Made by a program: the position numbers and the translations under genes. 22,971 nt of DNA, from assembly GCA_029860565.1 (NCBI GenBank), contig JAOUAY010000006.1, forward strand, positions 1-22,971, given 5' to 3'. The notes under the pieces were generated by a model. It worked only from the letters and a program-made list of their open reading frames with translations. It did not search any database and was not told where the DNA came from. How positions within the stretch are numbered: the stretch's first letter is position 1; the number at the start of each line of letters is the position of its first letter. Below are positions 7,725 to 14,077 of the stretch, in pieces. This stretch comes from Candidatus Nitrosopumilus sp. Lineage in GTDB: Archaea; Thermoproteota; Nitrososphaeria; Nitrososphaerales; Nitrosopumilaceae.

Positions 7725-8684
7725 CTATCCTGTAGAAGGCCTAACATTACTGATGTAGTCTTTTGGTTTGTAACATTTCTTTATCGTAAACCATAATCCA
7801 ATGATTGCAACTGGTACTAGAAACAATAATGTCCATATCGGAAACTCTTCAGGTTCCTCAGTTACTTCAGGTTCCTCAGTTACTTCATGAATGGTTACAC
7901 AATCAACTGAATAACATACATCATTATCAACTGCATAAAATTTTACATAATTTTGAAATGAATCTTCTGCACCTGCATTTGGCAAGAGATTGTTTTGTCT
8001 TACTAGATTTACTTTAATGTCTCCGAATCCTAAAACTGAGTCAATGTAGATATCCTTTGTATCTATAGAAAATTCCTCTACACTTCCGTTTTCAACTATA
8101 ATTTTCTCAAAGGTGTGATCCTTTGGCAGATTAATTACTGCATGTAATGACTCAAACTCACTAATGGCAGTTGGCTTTTCTACCTCGTAGGAAATCATTT
8201 CATCTGAATCCAATACGACTGCCTCAACTGTCCTTTCAAGTCCGTTAGGCTCAACTGTAAATATTTGGTTCTCAGTATCAAAGATGTGACCCATGTGCGG
8301 ATCTGTTGGTGGGGTCATGCTCATCTCAACTGTGTAAGTTCCTTCTTGGGTCATTTTGTGCTTAAACTCTACTACCTGGGACTCTCCAATTTTCATATCA
8401 CGGATCAAATCAGAATGGAGTTTTATTTTGCCGTCAGGACTAGTCACCAAGGCATTTACTTCCACAGTCCCAAGAGGCATTTCTCCATGATAAACCACAG
8501 GAATTGATATTCTCAAGGTATTCAGATTATTTGAATCCTGAAAGACTGCAATTCCAATAAAATCAAAGTCCCACTCATTGTGTGGAGTTGGATTTTCAGC
8601 AAAGGCTGGGATCATACAAAGTGAGAGAAATGTTATAAAAAATACCAGACTAGGCAGAAAACTCAAATTCCTCAATTCCTGCAA
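7725..8684 (-). CDS. Secreted, C-terminally membrane-anchored protein of unknown function
   Basis: 319 aa. An N-terminal hydrophobic signal (LPSLVFFITFLSLCMIPAFA, likely cleaved after AFA) is followed by an extracytoplasmic region rich in beta-type sequence (LGTVEVNALVTSPDGKIKL, GTYTVEMSMTPP). Two cysteines near the end (VCYSVDC) may form a disulfide, then come an acidic Pro/Glu linker (VTEEPEVTEEPE), one TM segment (about residues 281-301) and a short basic cytoplasmic tail. The topology suggests a cell-surface protein; the domain family is not recognised. The ATG at 8684 overlaps the upstream 80-aa gene by 35 nt; an in-frame TTG at 8666 would shorten the overlap and keep the signal peptide. 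Confidence 0.7.
   Translation of the reverse strand: MQELRNLSFLPSLVFFITFLSLCMIPAFAENPTPHNEWDFDFIGIAVFQDSNNLNTLRISIPVVYHGEMPLGTVEVNALVTSPDGKIKLHSDLIRDMKIGESQVVEFKHKMTQEGTYTVEMSMTPPTDPHMGHIFDTENQIFTVEPNGLERTVEAVVLDSDEMISYEVEKPTAISEFESLHAVINLPKDHTFEKIIVENGSVEEFSIDTKDIYIDSVLGFGDIKVNLVRQNNLLPNAGAEDSFQNYVKFYAVDNDVCYSVDCVTIHEVTEEPEVTEEPEEFPIWTLLFLVPVAIIGLWFTIKKCYKPKDYISNVRPSTG
7847..7882. repeat. Tandem 18-bp duplication inside the surface protein gene
   Basis: Unit CTTCAGGTTCCTCAGTTA occurs twice exactly (7847-7864, 7865-7882). It duplicates a VTEEPE-type linker before the TM segment, which looks like a recent slippage event. Confidence 0.8.
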
Positions 8685-8892
8685 AGGTTTCTTCTATTGC
8701 GGTATCATATCCTGACATATCATCACCAATATAGGAATACCAGTTTTTTGCAAAATTAGCTGCATTTTGTACATACTGAATAATTCCAACCTGTGTACCA
8801 CAAAAGCAGACTCCTAGTTTGAAAGGAATTACACCTTGTCCACAGCATGGACATGTCTTCCAAGTTGTTGCTTCCTGCGTTTCTTCGTTCAT
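8650..8892 (-). CDS. Small zinc-ribbon-like protein, 80 aa
   Basis: The N-terminus is short and acidic, then WKTCPCCGQGV...GVCFCG gives CxxC and CxC pairs like a degenerate zinc ribbon. An aromatic helical segment (YVQNAANFAKNWYSY) and an acidic end follow. Function not recognised. A TATA-like GTAAATAC lies 21-28 nt before the ATG, and two GTTAAC units lie just upstream of it (8928-8942), so the gene may be under regulator control. The 3' end overlaps the start of the surface-protein gene by 35 nt, implying co-transcription and possible coupling. Confidence 0.58.
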   Translation of the reverse strand: MNEETQEATTWKTCPCCGQGVIPFKLGVCFCGTQVGIIQYVQNAANFAKNWYSYIGDDMSGYDTAIEETFAGIEEFEFSA

Positions 8893-8927
8893 GATAAAAC
8901 TAAACAGATATGGTATTTACGCTTCCT

Positions 8928-8942
8928 GTTAACATTGTTAAC
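8928..8942. promoter_or_regulatory. Two GTTAAC palindromes at 9-nt period upstream of the zinc-ribbon gene
   Basis: GTTAAC at 8928-8933 and 8937-8942 separated by ATT, 36-50 nt before the ATG at 8892 and directly upstream of its TATA-like box. This matches the triple repeat at 7040-7063 in unit and period. It is a candidate operator. Confidence 0.45.
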
Positions 8943-8978
8943 AAATGATTACAATTTCTCAGGGGTCAAACGTGATTA

Positions 8979-9141
8979 TTACTTGCTGTATACACCAGCT
9001 CGTATCTCTTCTAACAGTTCATCTTTTATTGTCTGTTTCATATTCATTAGTTCTTGATTTGTTTTTCTTTCGTGTAACTCAACCTTTCTTGGATGCTGCA
9101 GAATCTTTCTTTGATGCAGATGTTTTTTTCTTTGCTGCCAT
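8979..9141 (-). pseudogene. Lysine-rich small protein, frameshifted
   Basis: The ATG at 9141 opens MAAKKKTSASKKDSAASKKG then a stop. One base away, the frame continues VELHERKTNQELMNMKQTI and KDELLEEIRAGVYSK to a stop at 8979. Removing one A in the AAGAAAGG stretch at about 9083-9090 joins a basic Lys/Ser/Ala tail to a charged helix, giving about 53 aa. Low-complexity basic N-termini of this kind occur on DNA-binding or viral accessory proteins, but no family is recognised. It could be a recent frameshift, a sequencing error or two unrelated ORFs. Confidence 0.35.
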
Positions 9142-9341
9142 TATGATATTAACAAAATTACTTGCATATCATAACGGTACATTAACAATTATTGATAAAG
9201 TGAATACTTGTCTTGATTGATTAATTAATTTCAAATGCCAAAGGAGTTTGGAGAAAACCCGCCATGGTAAACAAAGATGAGACTCCTCTGACCATTCAGT
9301 TACGTCGTTTTTGTATTTAGGATTAAACTCTAAAAATTAAA
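9142..9341. other. Intergenic, no supported gene
   Basis: About 200 nt with only very short ORFs, such as an 11-codon MPKEFGENPPW on the plus strand at about 9236. I see no RNA gene or repeat here. Confidence 0.4.
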
Positions 9342-9428
9342 CTATTTTCTATGATCCCACAGTTCCGTATCAAAAGACATCAGGTAATCGTAAATTTCAA
9401 ATGCTCTTCCTGTACAACCACACTTCAT
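9342..9428 (-). pseudogene. 28-aa remnant with KCGC motif
   Basis: The frame reads MKCGCTGRAFEIYDYLMSF then DTELWDHRK and a stop. It continues upstream in sense-like codons (YTDKIIES) to a TAA with no start codon. The amino-acid composition looks protein-like rather than random, so it may be the tail of a larger lost gene. No family recognised. Confidence 0.28.
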
Positions 9429-9525
9429 ACTTTCAATGATTTTATCCGTGTATTAAAGGAAAAGTATACTATAATTCACTATTGATTATATCATTCTCAG
9501 CTTAAGAAGTAACACACATCACACA

Positions 9526-9630
9526 GTGACAAACAAAACAATCTTTCTCTTAATAATAGCTGTATCCGCCATTCTTGGGTTTTCATCCCTTGGTCAGCAG
9601 GCTTTTGTAGACAGTGCGAGAAATTCATGA
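9526..9630 (+). CDS. Signal-peptide-like mini-ORF, 34 aa
   Basis: GTG start, TNKTIFLLIIAVSAILGF then SSLGQQAFVDSARNS. This is a basic n-region, a hydrophobic core and an A-x-A-like end, as in thaumarchaeal secreted proteins. It stops soon after the predicted cleavage region, so it is either a tiny secreted peptide or the leftover start of a truncated secreted protein. Its TGA overlaps the ATG of the next mini-ORF (ATGA). Confidence 0.35.
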   Translation: MTNKTIFLLIIAVSAILGFSSLGQQAFVDSARNS

Positions 9631-9698
9631 GGATTCCAACTGTTAGGTGTCCTTGTTGTAAGAGTTCGGTGAGGAACAAGCCTAGGAGTAAAAAGTAA
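9627..9698 (+). CDS. CPCC mini-protein, 23 aa
   Basis: Begins MRIPTVRCPCCKSSVRNKPR and ends SKK. It has a CxxC pair and a strongly basic tail, like half of a zinc knuckle. It starts in the ATGA overlap with the preceding signal-peptide ORF. It may be real, or it may be the broken continuation of a fused protein. Low support beyond composition. Confidence 0.28.
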   Translation: MRIPTVRCPCCKSSVRNKPRSKK

Positions 9699-9775
9699 TT
9701 CAATACTTTTGACAGTCATTGAGATTAATTTTATATGAAATCAGAAAGGAACTTAATTTCTGTGCCTACAATGAA

Positions 9776-9795
9776 GAAAGAATCATGATTCTTTC
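9776..9795. repeat. Perfect 20-bp palindrome
   Basis: GAAAGAATCATGATTCTTTC is its own reverse complement over all 20 bases. It lies 133 nt before the phosphoribosyltransferase gene and spans a TCATGA where a 17-codon ORF (MKSERNLISVPTMKKES) stops and another short ORF starts. This is a plausible operator for a dimeric regulator, or a hairpin if transcribed. Confidence 0.6.
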
Positions 9796-9894
9796 CCCTG
9801 GGCCACCAGATAAAATCTTGATCACTATGACCTACCTCACAAACCAACAAGCAGAGTTAGAAACATGAACCAATAAAGGAAGTATTTTCCAGTA

Positions 9895-9902
9895 TTTTTA
9901 TA
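9895..9902 (+). promoter_or_regulatory. TATA-like box for the phosphoribosyltransferase gene
   Basis: TTTTTATA, 26-33 nt upstream of the TTG at 9928. The spacing fits a leaderless transcript and supports that TTG as the start. Confidence 0.5.
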
Positions 9903-9927
9903 ACATATATTTCATTTCAAAGTTTTA

Positions 9928-10641
9928 TTGGGATCATCAGAATCTACTTCAAACATTGAACAAACATCCTCATCACAGATAGCATTTAATGACCGAGTAA
10001 GTGCTGCACAGATCCTAGCAAATCTTCTTGAAAATATAGTTAAGAAAATAACCGACAACAAAGATGAGGTTTTAGTACTGGGCATTCCTCGAGGAGGAGC
10101 AATAGTTGCAGACATTGTAGCTAGCAAACTTGACTATGATTTTGATGTAGTATTTCCTCGCAAAATGTCGTCTATTGGAAATAAAGTAAATACTATTGGT
10201 GCTGTAATGTCTGATGGAACAACATACTTTGATGAGTCTTTAATAGAATCGTTAAAGATTCCACAGGAATTTATCAAAAAAGAGAAATTCATACAACTTC
10301 AAGAGATTAGTTTGCGAAAAGATCTTTACAGATCAAATAAATCATCAGAAGATTATGGCATACAAGACAAAGTTGTCATACTAGTAGATGACAGAATTGC
10401 AACAGGGTCTACTGCACTTGCAGCAGCAAGATGGATAAGAAAACAAAACCCCAAACATCTGATAATTACATCACCTGTTTCTCAAATTCATTCAATCAAT
10501 ATCTTAAAACAAGAAGCAGACACCCTAGTGATTGTTTCTACTCTAACAAATAATGGAGCAGTAGGTCAAGTTTACAAAACAATAGAACAGGAATTAGAAG
10601 ACCAGGTAGTTGAGGTCCTAAAGAGAAGAAAATTAATTTAA
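9928..10641 (+). CDS. Predicted phosphoribosyltransferase (type I PRTase fold)
   Basis: 237 aa. The start of the domain (IAFNDRVSAAQILANLLENIV) and LGIPRGGAIVADIVASKL are typical of the predicted PRTase group found near stress genes. The PRPP loop is VVILVDDRIATGSTALAAA (usual form VDDGIATG). The product class transfers or hydrolyses phosphoribosyl groups, but the real substrate of this group is unsettled. The N-terminal tail is Ser/Thr-rich. The TTG start is supported by a TATA-like box at the right distance. It is the only intact metabolic-type gene on the plus strand within the island; whether it belongs to the chromosome or the element is unclear. Confidence 0.78.
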   Translation: MGSSESTSNIEQTSSSQIAFNDRVSAAQILANLLENIVKKITDNKDEVLVLGIPRGGAIVADIVASKLDYDFDVVFPRKMSSIGNKVNTIGAVMSDGTTYFDESLIESLKIPQEFIKKEKFIQLQEISLRKDLYRSNKSSEDYGIQDKVVILVDDRIATGSTALAAARWIRKQNPKHLIITSPVSQIHSINILKQEADTLVIVSTLTNNGAVGQVYKTIEQELEDQVVEVLKRRKLI

Positions 10642-10827
10642 TATTTCAACTCTTGATTCTCCTCCTCCATCACTTCTTCATCTTCCATAGTGACTTTACC
10701 AAAGATTGAATCCTTGTCAGTGGTATACGGGTAAGATATTCTTGTTCTACATTAACGTCAGTCTTTTGCAGTTTTAGTTTCGCCTCCTCTTTTGTGTAGA
10801 TTACGGTTACTACATGATGTAGTCATC
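10642..10827 (-). pseudogene. Decayed coding sequence downstream of the terL nuclease fragment
   Basis: Past the stop of the nuclease fragment the minus strand shows several stops, then two coding-like runs in different frames: VIYTKEEAKLKLQKTDVNVE, and an acidic end TDKDSIFGKVTMEDEEVMEE then ENQELKY and a stop. This could be the eroded terL C-terminus or a second small gene. Confidence is low; nothing is recognisable. Confidence 0.25.
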
Positions 10828-11157
10828 TTAGTTTAGCATCTTTTTTATGCCTGATATTCCTGATGAGAAATTGATTTTTTCAATTCTTGACTTGCCAAAT
10901 CTTGCCTCCATGATATCAGTAAAGGTTCGCTCGTTTGTGTAATCAATTACTATTAGTGATGGTGGGAATTTTTGAAATAGTTCTTTGGTGTGAAACTCTA
11001 TGATTTTATCAAATGATGTGTGATTCAGTTTGTAGAGGTCTCGCAGCTTGGGTACAGGTTTTGGGATTTCTCTAGTCGGTGAGGGTATCTCATGTATTAC
11101 AATTCCACAGAAATCATCTTGTGAAGCTGGGTCTTCTCCACAGATGTATCTAGGCAA
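10828..11157 (-). pseudogene. terL: Terminase large subunit nuclease-domain fragment
   Basis: 109 aa. PRYICGEDPASQDDFCGIVI resembles the first strand of the RNase H-like terminase nuclease with its first catalytic Asp in GEDPA. LIVIDYTNERTFTDIMEARF resembles the second strand, with the catalytic Asp in VIDY, and NFSSGISGIKKML the following conserved block. The third acidic residue and C-terminus are missing after a TAA. In strand order it follows terL copy B (12872-12415), with the protease gene between, so the two were probably once one gene. The TTG at 11157 is only the first possible start; the frame is open a little further upstream. Confidence 0.5.
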
Positions 11158-11217
11158 TGATTGTAAAAATATCTGAAAGGAAAAGAGAACTAATTAGACC
11201 AAAAGAAACTACTTAGA

Positions 11218-12315
11218 TTAACACAAACCGCGTTTTTGCATTCCTTTGTTACATTTTGGAGTAGAATCACCACCATCAGAAGAACCGCCAGATACAGATT
11301 CGTCTATGAAGCCAGAATATTTTGAAACCCTGGTGTCACCAGAAAACTCACCAAATGAGCTATCTAATAACTCATTGATATCGGAAGTGGGTCCATCATT
11401 TAAAGTCAAAGTAACTCCATAAGATGTAATTCCGATAATTTTTCCATTGTGAATTGCTGGGCCGCCAGAATCTCCAGAAGCTGAATTAACTTCAGCAGAA
11501 CCTAATCCCAAATTATTATTGTTAAAGAAAAATCCAAATGCATCGCTAGTTGAAAAACCATTATCAAAATCATATTGTAAAACAGAACCTGGAACAAAGT
11601 GTGCTCTTGCCTTTAATCCCAGTGCCTTGAGCATTGTATCTGCAACATCATCGTATTGATTTTGTCCATTTCGTTTATCTCCAAATGGAATAACATCTCC
11701 ATCGTTGCCATTTCCAGAACGTCCATAGCCCACTTTTTCAACAACTGCACCTATATCATCTGAACCATCTCTGTCAATTTGATATCTTGTAATATCATCA
11801 GTTGCGGCAGATGCCAATTTCAATACTGCAACATCGTTTCCTTTTAGTATATCGCCATTCCACTTGTTGTGGACTTTGGTTGCAGAGGCATCAATAGGTA
11901 TTGTTTGAATGCCATCATCACCTTCAAAGGTCACGGTTCCAGATTGCAAGATATTATTTCCAGAATTATTAGTGACACAATGAGCCGCAGTAAGAACATG
12001 TTCTCCAGTCCATAACATACCACCAGTACACCCAACAGTAAAGTCTGAACGTGTTAGAATCAACAGTCCTGCACCATCAAGGGCTCCACCAGGAGCTGTA
12101 AGATAATCAGCAGGATCAGCGTATGTTGTGTATAATGGTTGAACTACTGCACGTAAGTTATCTGTTTGAATTATTGTCTGAGCAAATGGATTTGCTTTAA
12201 TTTTTGCAATGTCAGGAACGTGATCAGGTAATGCAGAAACGCCAGTAGAAATTCCACTTGTAAGTAAAATAGAAAATAATCCAATAATTATAGAATATTG
12301 TAAGACACGAGCCAC
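11218..12315 (-). CDS. Secreted trypsin-like (S1) serine protease
   Basis: 365 aa with a signal peptide (hydrophobic residues 8-28, cleavage likely after VSA). The chymotrypsin-fold catalytic triad is complete: His112 in LTAAHC, Asp161 in GNDVAVLKL and Ser283 in SGDSGGP. Cys96 and Cys113 flank the His as in the classical disulfide. There is a Gly/Ser/Asp-rich C-terminal linker and a CNKGMQKRGLC end whose two cysteines may pair. The predicted role is proteolysis outside the cell; the substrate is unknown. The start is GTG. The gene is intact although both sides are terL relics, which suggests insertion into the terL gene or capture of host DNA. Confidence 0.88.
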   Translation of the reverse strand: MARVLQYSIIIGLFSILLTSGISTGVSALPDHVPDIAKIKANPFAQTIIQTDNLRAVVQPLYTTYADPADYLTAPGGALDGAGLLILTRSDFTVGCTGGMLWTGEHVLTAAHCVTNNSGNNILQSGTVTFEGDDGIQTIPIDASATKVHNKWNGDILKGNDVAVLKLASAATDDITRYQIDRDGSDDIGAVVEKVGYGRSGNGNDGDVIPFGDKRNGQNQYDDVADTMLKALGLKARAHFVPGSVLQYDFDNGFSTSDAFGFFFNNNNLGLGSAEVNSASGDSGGPAIHNGKIIGITSYGVTLTLNDGPTSDINELLDSSFGEFSGDTRVSKYSGFIDESVSGGSSDGGDSTPKCNKGMQKRGLC

Positions 12316-12414
12316 ACAAATATGCTTTAAAATTACTTATTAACACTTTGGATCAAATTATTTACAAAAATTTTCTGAGGTTTATCCATTAACACATACC
12401 ATTCATTATTTGAA

Positions 12415-12872
12415 TCACATATCCTCCCCATAATTCCAATACTGAAACATCTCTGGCTTGTACCAAGTACTTGCAGAATTGTAAAAGTCACACTCATAAT
12501 ACATCGGATACATAGGTCCCAATCTTTCCCTTTCTGCATCCAAGAATTCCTGGTTAATCAATCCAGCATCGATTGCCATTAAGGCAGGTATTTCATGAAT
12601 CTTGAATTGTGACATTGAAGAGTTTGCATCTACGTTCTTCTTTAATTTGGACATCTAATAGATCTTGTAGATCATGCCTGATGGCCTGCGTGGTGGCGAT
12701 TCTATTAACATTGTACCATTTGTGTTTGCAAGTCTTGAGAATGCAGCACCAAACACTTCTGCATCATCTATTCTTGAACTAGCTGCAATGTCAGACATGT
12801 GAATGTGTGCGACTTCATTTCGAGACCATATTGATTCAGGATTAGAACCGCCTAAACTGATTATTCTTGTTT
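12415..12872 (-). pseudogene. terL: Terminase large subunit (terL) fragment, copy B, with amber stop
   Basis: Same segment as copy A: RIISLGGSNPESIWS, VAHIHMSDIA, VFGAAFSRLANTNGTMLIESPP, RRPSGMIYKIY, then a TAG at 12655-12657 where copy A has GAG. After that it continues in frame from MSKLKKN to NYGEDM and a TGA at 12415-12417. The frame at the RRPSG site is intact here, unlike copy A. The 5' end is fused into the 3' end of the SPFH gene, whose stop codon lies inside the shared sequence. Walker A and the nuclease part are absent. Confidence 0.65.
12418..12872 (-). repeat. Direct repeat B (terL segment), partner 7158-7610
   Basis: Second member of the 0.45-kb direct repeat. Identical blocks are at 12451-12495 and 12716-12774. 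Recombination between the two repeats would delete about 5.3 kb, including the surface-protein, phosphoribosyltransferase and protease genes. Confidence 0.85.
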
Positions 12873-13787
12873 GGTCTTTGTTGGAATTATGGCATCATTT
12901 GTTTCATTTAACACCAATGTTGGAGATACTCCCTTTTCTGTGAGAACTACCTTTGAGTTATTTTCAAGACTGGCCTGGGTCACTTCAAGTTTTTTGAGAT
13001 CTTTTGCGTTTCCCACAAAATATTTTTCTGCTGATTCATTTACAAGTTGGATTTGTTTGGCTGTTGCTTCAGCCACCCTTTCAATTGCCTGTGATTTTCC
13101 TTCTGCCTCCAAAATCAGAGCCTGTTTGATTCCTTCTGCTTCCTTAATACTGGCCCTTCTTTCACCATCTGCCTTTGTTTCACGTGCATTGGCAAAATCA
13201 ATGGCTGACTGTTTGTCATTTTCAGCCTTGATGACCATGTTCATTGTCTCCTGGACGTCTCCTGGTGGTTCTATCTCTTTGAGTTCCACCCTTACAATGT
13301 TGATTCCCCAGTCTGCTGTCTCTTTCTCCATTGTCTCATATACTTGTTGGTTAAGCTTTCCGCGTTGAGAGTTTACGTCCTTGAAGACATTGTCTCCGAT
13401 TACATTTCTTAAAGTGGTTCTTGCAAGCTGGACTACCTGTAGGGTATAGTTATTAACCTGATATAACGCATTTTTGAGTTCTCCTTCTGAATTCCCTACC
13501 TTAAAGTAAACCTGAGCATCAACTGTACAATTCAAGTTGTCTTTAGTGATTACCTCTTGTCGCATTACATCGACTAGCTGTTCTGTGATGTTCACAGAAT
13601 ACAACTTTTGAATTCCTGGAACGATAAAGGTAATCCCGGATGATTGAAATCTTGTATATTTTCCAAGTGTCTCTATTGCAGCTCTATGGGTTGGCCTAAT
13701 GATTCGTATTCCTGATAAAATAAATCCTACAATTACAACTCCGACAAATATCTGAGCAATTAATATCCCAAGATCTAATTCTGCCAA
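12861..13787 (-). CDS. SPFH/band 7 (stomatin/prohibitin-like) membrane protein
   Basis: 308 aa. One N-terminal TM segment (about residues 9-27), then the band 7 domain (GIRIIRPTHRAAIETLGKY, VDVMRQEVITKDNLNCTVDA, LARTTLRNVIGD, ADWGINIVRVELKEIEPP). A long Ala/Glu helix follows (AEGIKQALILEAEGKSQAIE), as in stomatins, which form oligomeric rings organising membranes and proteases. The TTG start is fixed by a perfect GGAGGT 8 nt upstream. No NfeD partner is adjacent. The last residues (IPTKTKQE) are encoded by bases resembling terL copy A in another frame, so the native C-terminus has probably been replaced. Confidence 0.87.
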   Translation of the reverse strand: MAELDLGILIAQIFVGVVIVGFILSGIRIIRPTHRAAIETLGKYTRFQSSGITFIVPGIQKLYSVNITEQLVDVMRQEVITKDNLNCTVDAQVYFKVGNSEGELKNALYQVNNYTLQVVQLARTTLRNVIGDNVFKDVNSQRGKLNQQVYETMEKETADWGINIVRVELKEIEPPGDVQETMNMVIKAENDKQSAIDFANARETKADGERRASIKEAEGIKQALILEAEGKSQAIERVAEATAKQIQLVNESAEKYFVGNAKDLKKLEVTQASLENNSKVVLTEKGVSPTLVLNETNDAIIPTKTKQE

Positions 13788-13793
13788 CTTTTC

Positions 13794-13925
13794 TTACCTC
13801 CACCTTGCAGTATTTTTTATCCGGTTGGGAGTTTGACTATGGGATTTGTCCTGTTGAACTAAAACATCTACAACAAGAACGGATGCAATTGCCAACACCG
13901 AAAATAATTTATTCAAACTGTACAT
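13794..13925 (-). CDS. Small membrane or secreted peptide, 43 aa, upstream of the SPFH gene
   Basis: Begins MYSLNKLFSVLAIASVLVVD, then VLVQQDKSHSQTPNRIKNTA and RWR. It has one hydrophobic segment (about residues 6-23) and a basic hydrophilic tail. Its stop codon lies inside the GGAGGT ribosome site of the SPFH gene, so the two are probably co-transcribed and possibly translationally coupled. Family unknown. It could be a chance leader ORF. Confidence 0.42.
   Translation of the reverse strand: MYSLNKLFSVLAIASVLVVDVLVQQDKSHSQTPNRIKNTARWR
13796..13801 (-). promoter_or_regulatory. Shine-Dalgarno site GGAGGT deciding the SPFH TTG start
   Basis: Perfect GGAGGT on the minus strand, 8 nt before the TTG at 13787. 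It overlaps the stop codon (GGTAA) of the upstream 43-aa ORF. It is one of few strong SD sites in this window. Confidence 0.7.
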
Positions 13926-14048
13926 CGTGTCATTTATCGTCTAATAAAGCAATGATGTAATTCCCAATGATAATAATTTGACAAAACAAATAGGCTGTGT
14001 ATTTTAGATTTCAAGTAGATATTGAGAGTCGGCGATGTGTATCATAAC

Positions 14049-14056
14049 TAAAAATA
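14049..14056 (+). promoter_or_regulatory. TATA-like box for the 53-aa gene
   Basis: TAAAAATA, 22-29 nt before the ATG at 14078; consistent with leaderless transcription. Confidence 0.4.
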
Positions 14057-14077
14057 ATCCTCTTCTGAAATGTCATC

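Noticed and set aside
7039..8942. Possible CRISPR-like repeats (GTTAAC)
   Set aside because: Units are 6 bp with 3-nt gaps and occur only 2-3 times; there are no spacers and no cas genes.
8945..9220. 91-aa plus-strand ORF with hydrophobic runs
   Set aside because: The Phe/Leu runs are the antisense of Lys-rich codons of the small minus-strand gene at 8979-9141.
9497..9703. 68-aa minus-strand ORF
   Set aside because: The plus strand here carries a signal-peptide-like ORF and a CPCC ORF with better coding character.
12333..12539. 68-aa minus-strand ORF overlapping terL copy B
   Set aside because: It is the terL sequence read in a shifted frame; the terL frame aligns with copy A and the shifted one does not.
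12871..13368. 165-aa plus-strand ORF
   Set aside because: It is the antisense of the SPFH gene, which has domain evidence and a perfect ribosome site; the plus-strand product resembles nothing.
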